Shown: piece by piece, positions 36,301 through 48,363 of the stretch | Numbering within the stretch: position 1 is the stretch's first letter | Layout: every line of letters starts with the position of its first letter | Assembly (NCBI GenBank): GCA_023078555.1 | Contig: CM041197.1 | Span: forward strand, 4,609,810-4,673,809 | Reading direction: 5' to 3' | From: Ulva prolifera | Taxonomy: Eukaryota; Chlorophyta; Ulvophyceae; Ulvales; Ulvaceae | Length of the DNA: 64,000 nt | The notes under the pieces: model-generated | What the model was told of the DNA's origin: nothing | Seen by the model: only the letters and a program-made list of their open reading frames with translations | Database searches by the model: none | Program-made: the position numbers and the translations under genes

Positions 36301-39300
36301 GGTGGTTGCGTGGGTGTGTGTGTGCCCTGTGGTGCCACCTGCATCATTGCCTCTGTCCTTGTAACAGAGGACACATCGGCGCTACAGTGAAACAGGGCCC
36401 TGCAGGGCACAGCCCGGCAGTGAGGTTCGACTGTGGCGAGCAGCTGTGGACACGGGCATCTGCGTGGCAACGCCGCAACCCTGGGCAGGAGAGGTGTTGC
36501 ACTGTGATATTCCAACGGTGCTGTAATCATCCACTCCGCATGATGCCATCTGCAATTGGAGGAGGGCCATGTCAAGTTCAACCAAGCTTGACATTCTCAT
36601 GACACCAAGGCGGGGCGCGTGAGCATATGAGACCGCATGCGTCCTCGCCATGTTGGTAGTGCACCTTTTGGCGCCTGAATTCGACCCTGCTGATGCACCA
36701 GTCAGAGCCTTTGTAAGAAACATGCTACGTCGTTGTGTCCCGTGTGCGAAGCGCAATCCAGCGTCCTGAGCTGACGGACGCAGAGCAAGCTGCTGCAGCG
36801 TCCAGCGGTCGTCGCAGGATGTGACGTGGCTATAGGTAGCTGTGGGTAGGGACGGGGGGCCTGGGCAGGGGGGCCTCGCACCGTGTGACGCTCCACGATG
36901 TCGATGGCATCACCGGGGCAGCCTGCTGCAAGGTAAGCATGCACTGCTGCGCTGTGCTGGGAGCGCTCCGCGAACTTGCGCGCAAACTCGAGCAGCGTCT
37001 CGCGCGGGACGGCGGAGTCGCCGGAGAGGCCAGCCGTGGCCGCCGCAAGCGCCGCGTCTGACGCCGTGTCGTCGTCCATTGCAATCCGGATCGCACGCTC
37101 CTGTACTAGCGTATCACGCTGAAGCGCTGAGTGTTTCATACACGCCGCAAACGCATGACCATCCCTGGCACAGACTTCAAGTCTCCTGTGGAAATTTCTG
37201 CCAACCACGCGACCGCAGACGCTGGATCGCGTGAATTGTGGCCGTGGAAGCGAAAAACGCAAACCTTCGCTGCTATGATCTGCGACCGTCCGGCCATACA
37301 TGTGCATGCACATCAGCACCGCCCACTCACACAGTGCCGCACGGTGAGTAGCACACGTACACACGGGAGATGGCTTCCTGTACCTGCGCGCCTGCGGACT
37401 GGAACAGCTCTGCGGCGCGGTCACGCTCGCCCTGGCTCAGTAGCCACTCCGCGTAGCGCAGCTTTACATCCTCGCCGCAGAGCATCGCGAAGCGCTGCAC
37501 ATCGCGCGGCGCCCCGAGGCGCCGCGCCTGCGCCGCGGCAAACGCGGGCCGCTTGGCGCGCACATACAGCTCTGCAGCTTCCGCTGCGCGGCCCAGCGCC
37601 TCCAGGCGGCGCGCGAGGAAGAAGGTGGCTGCTGTGTCACCCGCGTCGACCGCGGCGCGCTTCGCGGTCTCGTAGTCCTGCTGGTCGCACAGCAGCCGGA
37701 CCTGCATGCATGCACCACACATTAAGGCGCACTACACCCGCATTCCATCTGAGTGGCACAAGCCACAATCGCGGAGCCTTGATCTGAATTTGTACATACA
37801 CCGTAAGTGGGGACTCCCCACTGGGGAGCGAGCACCTGGGACAGCGTGTCGTCCGCGGCTTCATACACCGCGGCGGCGTCCTCCACCGCCCCCTGCGAGG
37901 CCAGGAAGCCCCCCCACCACCGCGCAAGCTCAGGGTCGCCGCGGTGCCGCTCCGCAGCGTAGCCCTCGAGCTCCGCCTGCGCGCCGGACAGCAGCAGCAT
38001 GCGCGGCACCTGCGTGGCCGCCGTGCCGGCGGACTCGTAGCGGCGGGCCGCGGTGGCGGCGTCGCCGAGGGCCTCTGCGTGTGCGGCCGCGACGTGGTGC
38101 ACAGCCTTGATCTGGATCGCGCTGTGTTCGTCCGCGACCTCGAGCGCCTCCGCCCAGCGGCCCATCGCCTGCGCTCACGGCGGCATGTTTTGGCACGCGC
38201 CGACCTGACACATGCATGAGAATATATGCATCAATCCACTGCCACGTCAAGGGAGACACGTGACATGTATGGCGACGGGGGCAATCAGCGCAGCCGAGTC
38301 GAACCGTCCGGTGCAGAAACAGCTGTATCACGGGCAGCCTCCGAGCGATCCGCATCTATGTTTGCGCGTAGACGTGCTGCGCTACACACCTCACACCATC
38401 CAAAGCAAGCCAATCGCTGCAGGTGTGCACACAGCAGCGCATCACGCATTGACGTCGCGCGACACAGCTCATTAGACCTGTTGGCCGGGCGTGGAGCACG
38501 CGCAGCGCACCTGGAGCACATCGATCAGCTCGTGCCAGCACTCCCCCTCCCGCAGGATGTCCAGCGCCTCCGCCTCCATGCCAAGATGCACCGCGGCCAT
38601 CCCGACCGCGGCCATGTCCCCCTTGCTCACCCCCGCCTGCCCGTCGGCGCTCCCCCGGCCGCCCTTCGCCTGCGCCCCCTTCGCCCGGCGCTCCATCGCG
38701 GCGCTGCGCTCCGCCGCGGCCCGGGCCTCCCGGAACGCCTGGGCGGCTGCGAGGTGCTCCATGTGGTCGAGGCAGAGGGAGAGGATGTCGGCGCGGCGGG
38801 AGCGCACGGCGACGCGGGCCATGGTGGTCCAGGCGGTGCGGCCACGCACGGTGCGCATCGCCGCCGTGGCCGCTGCGGCGTCGCCGGCCGCCATGTGGAT
38901 CGTGAACGAGATCAGCGCGGCCTTGATTGCTTCCTCCGCATCCTCGATGCCCTGCACATGTGCCCGTCAGTTTGGGGTCGCCATGCAGCAGTTTCGGGGC
39001 TGACACCCACCGTCACACCTCGATCTGCGGAATCGTTGTGTGTCATCGGGCCCGACGACGCAACATTGGTGCCCATCCTGGCATACGTACGGTTGAGCTG
39101 TGGCACCCGTGTGTTGTCGGGAATGTTGATATCCCGAACATGGACCTGGGCAGCAAATCTCGCAAAACTACGCCCAAAAATGTCCACTTAAGATTTCGGG
39201 CCAGACGGCTCAGCAATGTCGCATTGACATTTGTAGTTGTAATGCTGCGGAGGACACGGCAACTTCGCACACGCAGGCAAGCGGTTCATGTGAGCGCTGC

Positions 39301-42300
39301 GAGCACCAATGGGCTGCAAGCGTCCAAGCAAGCTGAGCCTTTGGCAACAACTGCGGGCACCTGCAGTGGCCTCCATCAGCTACGATCGGGCGTGGTGCCG
39401 CAGCGGGAGACCGGGGCTGAGAACGAAGGGGTAAACGTGTGCGAGCCGGACCATCGAGACGACACTGCCGTGGCAGTGTTTTGTTACGGCCAAAGCTGGG
39501 ACAGCCGTGAAAACTGCAAGAGGAACACAACGGAGTCGCTGAGACCGCGTGATCGGGGAGCCAGAATCTCTGTCAATACCTGGTCGACCCGTTCATGGGG
39601 AAGCTGGCAGTGCGATCATTTCTACAGACCTCAAATGCCGTCAACGGAAAGGGGTTCATATGGGCAGGCACATGCACGCAGGTGAAGGCGCGCCGCAAAG
39701 CAGTCCAGGGCGACCCGGGTCGGAGGGGGGTTGCGGGGGCCGGGCGTGTAGGCCACGACAAACGGCGGCTCCAGCAGCAGCGGCAAGGCACTGCTATCCA
39801 GCGCATGCATGTGGTACAGGTGCAGCCGCCGCTCGAGCACAAAGAGGATGGCCAGGGCGGCGCGGCCGCTGCGCTCCGCGGCGCGGCTCGTGCGCGCCAC
39901 CCGCAGGCTCACCGCGAGCATGCGGCTGTCCTCAGAGGCCCACAGAAGCGCCCGCGGCTCCGCCTGCTGCTCCGCAAAGTCTGCAAATGATCACAGCTCA
40001 CTGTGCAAATCTCTACTCTTGCAACACCCAAGGGGACCCCGGATGCAATGCTACTTGTGTGCAATGAGAGGCCCACATGGCTCAGGATGCGCCACAGAGG
40101 CAGGCCATGTAGGACAAGGCCTGATGCATGACAGTGTGAGACAATGCAACCGGCAGAACACATGGTTGCCAAGTGGGTTCAAACGTGGGAGCTTCAGTGG
40201 CTCCACATTGCCCCTTGTAGCGAGAGTCCATCTGCGGCAGCGGCTACTGCGGATCGAGTCTGCGCGTCCTTCCGCCATTTTGCACATAGCCCAGTTCCCG
40301 CCACCGCTGCGAGAGCTATCACGGCCCTGATGCGGATACCTGTCCATGCATGGTCATCCAAAGAGCTTCAGGCGCACCTGCACGCCCGCTGCACCACAGG
40401 CACGTCAGCACTCTGCAGGATCCGCACCATGCACCATTGTCGCCCCGGTGTCCATATTCTGCACCGCCACGACGGACAGCATGTCCCCTTCCCCGGCCTC
40501 AGCCCCTGCCGGCACAAACAGCATCGCGCATTGTGCCCCATCCGGTGCGACGCGCAGCGCGCCCACGCTCACCGCATCCGCGCTGAGCCGCTCCGCCTCC
40601 GCCGCAGCGTCCAGCCGGATCTGTCCGCTGGCCGCCTCCTTGACAGCTTGACGGCCCCGCAGCGCATATGAGCGCACATGCAGCGCGGACGTGACCACCG
40701 CAGCCGTGGTCCCGTTGATTGCCACCGCCAGGGGCGTCCCCAGAGCGGGCGGGATTTCCAGCAGCGTCTGCACTGCCCCGTCCTCAACTGAAACAACCTC
40801 CAGCCCCCCACGTGCGCAGCGCAGCAGCAGGTCGTTATGCACCGCGAGACCCAGGACCGGTGCGGAATGCGGCAGCTGCCGCACGGCCGCCGGTGCGCCG
40901 GCGCCGCCGACTGACGCGGCCCGCATCGCGTCGACCGAGTGCACCTCAACCACCTCCGCGTCCCAGACCGCAATGCACTTGTCTGAGACGTCGATCCCGA
41001 TCGGCTTGAGCTGCGTCTCGGTCGTGAACGCGGTGAACGGCGCCGTGGCAGAGCCGCGGCCGGCTGGGGCTGCCGCGGCGCGGAAGACAGAGATTGCCGC
41101 CGGCCCGGACTGCACGGCGGCAGTGGGGGGCCTTGATGCAACGCACAGGGGGGCCTCGGTGAGGATGACGACGGAGGAGGCGCCGAGGGCGGAGAAGGTG
41201 CTGCTGGAGTGGCTGAAGTGCACTTTGGCGGGCGCGATGCCGCAGTCGACGGAGGCGACTGGCAGCCAGTGGCGGCGGCTGTGGCCAGCTGTGCCGCCTT
41301 GCCCGGGCACGTCCCCGTTGCCATCTCTGCATCAGCCGGATATAGTGAAGCAAGCACATAGGAGAAGCGCGTGTTGCTTTTGCACAGGCGCTCGTGATGT
41401 ACTCGTCCGAGGAGACATCACGAGCACCTGTGCAAAAGCAACACGTCTCCTCGGACGAGTACATCGATTGCAACAAAAGCATTGCAGAATGCGAGGGCAG
41501 TCAGCGGTGCTGAGTTGTCTGGCTTCCTCGCATCTTACAAAACGGCAAACACTCGAGCCAGTTCTGAAGGGCAAGGCAACTGCTTCACACCTTGCAAACC
41601 AGCGTGGCAAAGTGCGGACGGTGGTAGAAACCATGCAGACAACGCACCTGTCCTCAAGCACATGTCGGAGAAGCTGCACTCGCCCGGAGGACAGGCCGAC
41701 TGCCAGCATGTTTTCGCTGCAGTGATACGCAAGCGATGTCACCTCCAGCCGCCTGCTACCCGGCCCTACAGGGCCGTCGTCCGCCCCCGGGTCCCCCGGT
41801 TGGCTGTGCAGCGGCACGGTGTAGTTTCCGCGGGTCTCAAAGTTGAAAAACCGCAAAATCGCTTCCGCGGACGGGGCGCATGCCAGCGTGAATGCCCCTG
41901 ATCACACAGCACCTCCTGAGTGCACGAGGCATCACATTCATGCAATGCAATGGCAGTGCAGGCTGCAACGGCCGCAACCCGCATACCGCCAGCTCGATTT
42001 GTATGACACGGATCAGGTGGAGAACAAAGCGCATTCAAAATGTATCTGCTGTGCATCCCCCAGGCAGGCTGGAGTACAAGTCATGTCTCAGATGAGTCTG
42101 GCAGTTGAGGCACACAGGCATGCGTGTGCCCGGGCCCTGTCCAGTTTGTGTGCAGCTCAGATTCAACGACCAGCTGTGCATGTGAAGCACGACTCGGTGT
42201 TTACGATGGGGCTTGGTGAGAGCATGGATGTCACAGTGACTGCAGCGATTACCAGCGTGCACCTGGGAACTTGGCGCTTGCAGAGCACGTTGTTCATGCA

Positions 42301-43947
42301 GAGCACTCTGCAGAAGCAGTGCACGTGTCCGCCGGATGTCACACTCATCAGCGCTCCAACAGACGACGGTAGCGCAATCAGGTGTGCGCACCTGTCCAGA
42401 TGCACTGGAGGGGTTTTGCAGATGACCCCGGGGTATGCGATGAGAAGCGCATAGTTGTCAGCACCTGCACAGACGCGGCTGTGTCTCCAATGCAGTTGAC
42501 ATGATACACACGCTCAGCATGACATATCGGCACATGTAGTAGGCTACAGTGGACACAAACAGGCAGCAAATAGGAGGCCATGGCTCCAGCTCCCATGATC
42601 ATTGGAGCTGTGGTGTGACGCCCATAGACACCATATGCCAGGCCCACAGTACGGGTTGCCTGTCTTCGACACAGAAGTATACGTGTACCATAAGCACAGC
42701 AAGCTGAGGTGAGAGAAGGATAGGAACTGTCCAAGCAGTGCAGCTTTCTCAACAGTGGCAAGGCAGCTCAGATCGTCAGGTGAGGTACCTGCCATGTGTC
42801 CCCTTCTTCTGAAAGGGTCACCAACGAGTTGTCATCGCCGAGACAGACAACATGCTGAACGGACGCGATGTAAAACAAGCCCGCCACACTGACCCCAGGA
42901 GTGAGTGTGTGTATGTGCCTCATCCCACCGACATCGTTACCTTGGTAGATGGAGGCCACATCGAGCGGGGCACCACCATGTCGTGATGTCCTGCCAGCAG
43001 ATGAGGTATTCTTCTGCTCTTCTGGAGCAGAGGTCGAAAAGAAGAATTGGCATGGTAAAGATGCTGCAGATGAGCCGGATGCAGGGGCCAAAGTCAGGGC
43101 TGCTGCAGCTGCTTGTGTCTGGGCGATCCTATCGGCCTCTTCGATGTTGATGGCATCGTTCGGGCTCGTGCTTGCAGTTGCAAATGCAAGCTTCCCTGGT
43201 ACCCCCACTGCGCTCATCTCGCCAGGGGGTCCCTGAAGGTTACACAGAACGATGTGACCAGCAGTTGCTGCAGCAGAGCCCTATACTGGCTGGCGTGGAT
43301 CTCAGGCATACACCTGAGGCTGCTCACAGCCGGATAAAGGACACTGAAGCGTGATGGCCGTGATGAACCAGGAGGTGGCGTCTGTAACTTGAAATCAGCA
43401 CTGCACCTGGCCTGACTGCACACCTGTGTCCATGCTAGCTCGCTGGCTTGCTTGGCGTCCCTATTTCTCCAGAAACGCAAGCTCCCATCAGTGTACCCAA
43501 CCAACAGTGTGCCACCATCTGGAGTCCAAGTTATCAAAGTGGGTGTGCATTCAACCGAGCCTGTGCATGCTCTTTGCTGCTGGAGTCGGCCAGATGGAGA
43601 GAGGAGGGCAAGCTGAACAGCGCCATTGCTCCAAGCACATGCCAACACGAGCTCTGAGGGATGCCATTCAAGACCGCAAATCTCGTGCTTTGAGGAGAGA
43701 GAACGTATACGATCTGTTGAAACGCACTTCCCTCGGACATCATGAATGGAAACGCCATTGTCTGCAGTCCCTAGAGCCAGCAAAGCTGGCTGCTTGTGTG
43801 CCTGCAACACAAGTTTCGGGGTTCTGCACTCTTAAGTGCAATCACAGTACACAACGACCTGCATGACACGTCATGGTGTCTTACCTGCGACCAGCTCAAG
43901 TGTGCATCACGTGAAGTTCCTAGTTTGTAAGAGAGGTACGTGGACAT
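33314..43947 (-). CDS. IFT140: Intraflagellar transport protein 140 (IFT-A core subunit)
   Basis: IFT140 is a WD40 plus TPR-like solenoid in the IFT-A train that drives retrograde transport in cilia. Exons read downward: 43947-43885, 43801-43424, 43232-42789, 42464-42392, 41897-41648, 41326-40428, 39980 to about 39678, 38951-38511, 38168-37836, 37701-37384, 37100-36882, 36191-36033, 35505-35221, 34656-34471, 33826-33314; about 1620 aa. The start MSTYLSYKLGTSRDAHLSWS aligns with the animal N-terminus (SWHP.HP.LAVA). WD-type strands follow (GLEWHPSELVLACAWSNG), then the solenoid (GRWAEALEVADEHSAIQIK; ARWWGGFLASQGAVEDAAAV). The C-terminus has VRLGDVYALVVGTYARQQDW and an acidic tail, as in the family. 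Phases agree except at the exon 7/8 junction (about 39678 to 38951), where a small exon or another donor may be missing. Exon 14 appears to use a GC donor, and exon 15 has a CAGCAG tandem acceptor. The protein looks intact. Confidence 0.92.
34217..34463. repeat. Two long G runs in IFT140 intron 14
   Basis: G-rich runs at 34217-34239 and 34447-34463 on the plus strand, i.e. C runs in the pre-mRNA, the second only a few bases from the exon 14 donor. Confidence 0.8.
36331..36368 (-). repeat. Dispersed repeat family A copy in an IFT140 intron
   Basis: GGTGCCACCTGCATCATTGC followed by CTCTGTCCTTGTAACAG, preceded by GT-rich sequence. It is oriented so that its AC-rich strand is the IFT140 sense strand. 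Confidence 0.6.
41371..41485. repeat. Interleaved inverted repeats in IFT140 intron 5
   Basis: Block P (41371-41400) is inverted at 41415-41444 (29 of 30 bases). Block Q (41401-41416, ACTCGTCCGAGGAGAC) is perfectly inverted at 41445-41460. The order P, Q, inverted P, inverted Q makes the pairings cross. A second, worn inverted P follows at 41461-41485. Confidence 0.85.
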
Positions 43948-45779
43948 GGTACAGAGGGGCAGATGAACACTGTCAGGACTACTGACTAGTGTCGAGTTGT
44001 GACAGGCTGATTCTGATCTACGTATGTAATTATGTCTGGGGGAAAGTCCCTTTGACTTCGAAGATCATACCGAAATAATGCTTTCACGCCAGCATCAGGA
44101 CACGCAGTTAACACATTCCTCAGATCTACATGCAGTTCTCGACATGAAGGATACACGAGCCAGGCAAATACAACCAAACGTTGTCGCCTGTTTGTACGTT
44201 GTGATTGGTCTGTGATCTCCGTGTCAGCGATGCAAATAATGCCAATTCGTGGCGGAAGTGCGTTCGGATGAACGCTTGCCGCGGGAGCACCACAAGTAAG
44301 AGAATGACGAACTCGATGCATACGCATCATGAATAAACCAATGTCATCGAGAGCGAAAGTTGGGTGCGTTGTGACTCCTGGGTACAGGGATTTAAGGCAC
44401 CGCAGAAGACATCAGCCCGTTCAACACCATGCTGAACACAAGCTATTGTGGGCGTGTGATGTCCCCGAATTGTATATAAAATGACTCTGTTCATCAAGCC
44501 TGGCTCGCTGGTGTCAGCGAGCATGAAGTTGGTGGTGCTCTCTCGCTGTGAAACATCTTGTCTTCCGTGACCTGGCAGAGCGTCTGGTCCTGGACAGGAA
44601 GCAAAGTCATGTTGATAGATTTTCGATTGGGTTGTCCTGCAGTGGGATGTATTTCAGTGGGGTGTACTTCAATGCGGTGTAAGGAAATCGTTCTTGCTAA
44701 TGGTGGAAGCCGTTGAGTGTAGACGTACATGCCGTCCCCAGACTTGGCAATGAGCAAGCTGACAGTATTTCGTTGTTGAAAGACGTTGAGGAGTCGACAT
44801 ATGGGCAGGCATGTGAGTAGTGGAGACCTGTATCAACGGGGGGCGTACGTGGGCCCTGCAACTGGACCTATCTGTGGATACCGGGGTGTGCAGGGGATAT
44901 TATGGTGTATGTTTGTACAATCGCGTGCATTAGGACCTCTTCGGACCACAGCGAACTTTGCCGCGGAATCGGGTAGGCAGTTGATTGTAGACAACATGAG
45001 ACGGCACAGCTATGTCCTTTGCCATTGTTTTGAACTGCAAATTACTTCGACTAATCTCAGAACTGGACAGACTCATAGCAGCAGCCACGCATTGCTGATG
45101 CCAACCACGATAGAAGCTTCAAAAGCTTCGAGGCTTACTACATGCTGCTGTGCCAGAGAGCTTGAGCAGTTGAGCCATGCTGTTGTGTCGGCGCTGTTGT
45201 ATCTCTGATGCCATAGTAGCTATAGCAGTGCTGTACACATGTGATTTTGCAATTGTAGACTTGTTTGCCAAGGCTGGTGATCGCCAGCACAGCGATACCA
45301 GAAGTGTAACATCTAAGTAGGTATGTTAGAGACAGGCAGCCATGGCAGTTTTTTTACGCCGCCTTCGCATGCCCTAGCTCCTGGAGTCACCACATGTTCT
45401 GGAAGTGCAGAGTACAGGTTGCGGTGACTACAAGTGCCATATCACCACATGTGAGTGTGTCTCAAATTCGACATGAAGGAAGCGATACAGACCTCCCGCT
45501 CAAACAGTCCCATGCACCGCATATAGACCAGTGAGTTATGTGTCGGCATCGAGACTATTCGTTGTGCCATCACAGATACTACTTTCGATTCGCAGCTCAT
45601 CGCTGGACATAAATCTAAACGCGAGAACCCATCAACACTCATCATATTGTCACAGTTGTGCTTGATAGATATAAGAGCTTGCCATATTGTGTCAGCAAGG
45701 CTCAGTGAGAGCAGGAGTTGATAGACACTTCCTTAGACATTCACAACGGGCGATCGTATAATCGACTTGGCCGCAAGTT
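43948..45779. other. Shared upstream region of IFT140 and the 45.8-kb gene
   Basis: About 1.8 kb between divergent starts, visibly more A+T-rich than the exons. No supported coding sequence; it must hold both promoters, but I cannot assign specific elements. Confidence 0.6.
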
Positions 45780-46939
45780 ATGTCTTCTGGAGGCAAGTAT
45801 AATTACGGCTACTATCCTGCCAACCCATCGGTTGCACCGCAGGGAAGTTCAGCTGCGACAGGAACCGGTGCGCTCTCTGCTGCGGGAGGCAGCGGGATGA
45901 TTCGCTGTGCTGCATGCCATGTATGCTCTTACGCTCTCTACACGATGTTCACGGCGCCCATGAATAACGACCAAAGCCAGTTGGTATCTCTGGTTACCTC
46001 ATGACGTCGAGCCACCTTCTATCTGAGTATCCTGGCGCTCGAAATGGCGATGGTCACGTCATAGGTGCGCGATGACGCGTTGATCATCATGATTTCTTTC
46101 AGGCAGAGCGGGGTATCCCAGTATCGCTTCTGCGGGAGGGTACCTACCAGCGGGACCTGCGCCTTATTCACGTTACCGTCAGAATGCACCAGCCGGTGCA
46201 CCCCAGACACCATCATGGCAGTCCCACAGACCATATCCAGCTCCACCGCCGCAGGCTCCTCCTGCACGACCTCCCGACAACATGTCTTCGTTGACCAGGT
46301 ACACTCTCAAAGTCAAGGATGAATTTATTTTCCCTCCACGTGCGTCTTCTTCGCTTCACTTGAAAGTTTGCCTTCCGACCTTTGCCTGAGGTCCCTGTAC
46401 CATCGACCCAGCCTTGCTGTGCAGCCGTTCCAGCCGCAAGCATAGAACGCGTCCAGCCTACCTCTCATGAGCTGTCTACACCCCTAGAGGATACGATCCT
46501 CGCAGAAGCAGAAGCTCGCCTCAGAGCCGGCAGCACGCCTCTCCCTTCTGGAGCTGCTACAGACTCGTTGCTGGGGGATCTATCATCAGTCGCCATCAAT
46601 AGCTCGCACACAGGAGCTGGTGGCGCCGTTGGCACAGGTGGCAGCACGCTGGCAGCATGTGCACCTCCACCTATGCCACCCATGGTAGATGCAGCCCAGC
46701 CGGCACTTGAGGTATATAGTGACATGCACATCGGCAGTGCAGTGTCTCGCAAATTTGCACTGGCCAAGTATCCTGCAGAGGATCAAGAGACTGTCGAAGC
46801 CTTCTGTCGCCATTTTGAAAAGTGCAAAGAGGTATTACATGACAAGGTCACAGATCGCGACATTGCTGCTGCACTGTATGCCACTGATTCTGACAATGGC
46901 ACGTGGCACCAGAGCGCCATGGACTTGCTGATTGCTTGA
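45780..46939 (+). CDS. Unrecognised Pro/Gly/Tyr-rich protein with a helical C-terminus
   Basis: Three exons give a consistent 294-aa product: 45780-45906 (donor GTGCTG, phase 1), 46103-46311 (acceptor TTTCTTTCAG, donor GTCAAG) and 46391-46939. The first exon reads MSSGGKYNYGYYPANPSVAP. The second is rich in Pro, Ala, Tyr and Gln (GGYLPAGPAPYSRYRQNAPA; PYPAPPPQAPPARPPDN). The third has a Ser/Gly-rich stretch, then a probable helical bundle of about 65 residues (KFALAKYPAEDQETVEAF, VTDRDIAAALYATDSDNG) to the stop. Disordered N-terminus plus small helical C-terminus suggests an RNA-granule or coat-adaptor type protein; a distant SRA1/Sec31-like fold crossed my mind but the match is weak. The intron 2 acceptor (CCTGAG) is not ideal. 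Confidence 0.6.
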
Positions 46940-48363
46940 TATTTGTAGCGACCGCAGTGGCTACATGATGGCCAGCCAAACGTAAGGTTCACACATGGCT
47001 AGCGCAATGCTTATAACGAGTCGCGGAAAATAGATTGCTGCGCGATTGTAATACAACCTTGGACATCGACAGCGTTTGGCGTTCTAATGTAATGCTTGTA
47101 CCCACGACTCCGAGACTAGGAACTCAAGCATTGCATGTACGTATTTGTGACTGACAGTACACAAGATGATCACGATGCTGCGATCAGGTTGCATCACTGT
47201 TGTCCACACTGCATTTCTGCACATGCCAGTGACATGCTCACACACTGATAAATTGACTGAGCCACCCGCTGTATTTGAGACAGGTTTTCGGCTGTTGATG
47301 CAAATGCAGGCGGCTGTACATTGAAGCCTCACTGAGTCTGTTGGGTGGACATGGCCTAGGCGCTGGAATTGTAGTTGGCAACACCGCGCCCCTGTATTCC
47401 AGAATTTACCAGTCTGGGTCTTTCTCTCCTATAGCTCCGCATGAGCTTCGCCCAGGGTCCCGTATGCGCCACAACAGCCTTGTGAACAAACCACACCCTG
47501 TGATCATCTGTTGAGCTCCAGGCGCTGCTCAACCGGATTTGCGACAGCTTGGGATCCGCAAGAAGCACAACCTCTGTTTAATGCCAAGAGTGTGACTATC
47601 TGGAGAAGTATCGCTGCAGCGCGCTATATCTCTTCATATGGCGCTTTGTGCACATAGAGCGCTGTAATACGTGTGCACGCCCTGATCACCTCCATGTGCA
47701 TGCGACATCAAAATGCTGTGAACACACTGAGGGTATGTTGACAATGATGGTGCAAGACGACCTTTACAGAAGTTCTAGAAGAGCTTGACGTCTACCGCTT
47801 TACCGGCCGGTAGCAAGCGCGGCGCGATTCATTGTGCATGTGGTCAATTTCATCCGCTGCCTACGTCAGGCACCAACGGCATGTGGCAGGACACCATGCG
47901 GCCACTAGCGCTCTCTGTCTGTCACACATTATCCTACGCGCAGCATATTACATTTGTTCGATCATAGGTTTGGTTCGAGCTGTATGTTCCGCGTGCACAT
48001 AGCGGCCCACACCGGCTCATGCGCCGAGAGTGATCGATACTTGGATGCGACAACATCGAAGCGCGTCCCAGCCCATCGCCACCCCTTCAAATAGAGGCAA
48101 CAAAAAGTTGATCTCGCGGCCACTTTAGAAACATCTTTCTGCCCCAGATTTGCCTCTCGCAGAATCAGTAGGCCCCTTTGATCGGCGGTGGTGTACCGAA
48201 GCTCCCTTCTCTGGTCATGTGAAACTGTCCGAAGATGTTGCACACACGCACGAGAACACGTGGCTAAGCCGTAATTTGTATTGCTCGGTGCCGTCGTGTG
48301 CATTTTCTGCGGTGCTGTTGGCTCAGCGCCAAGTTGGCCAAGTGATCGGCGAAGGTAAACGCG
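46940..48363. other. Spacer between the 45.8-kb gene and DYRKP
   Basis: About 1.4 kb. TGTAA, the usual green-algal polyadenylation signal, occurs near 47046, about 105 bp after the upstream gene's stop. Minus-strand frames at 47356-47568 and 47962-48303 are open but unrecognised. The last 200 bp presumably hold the DYRKP 5' UTR. Confidence 0.5.

Noticed and set aside
33295-41725. Long plus-strand frames across the IFT140 region
   Set aside because: They are antisense shadows of GC-rich IFT140 exons; the minus-strand products match IFT140 along its length.
47356-48303. Two minus-strand frames upstream of DYRKP
   Set aside because: Unrecognised, and one overlaps the likely DYRKP 5' UTR; too short to distinguish from chance.
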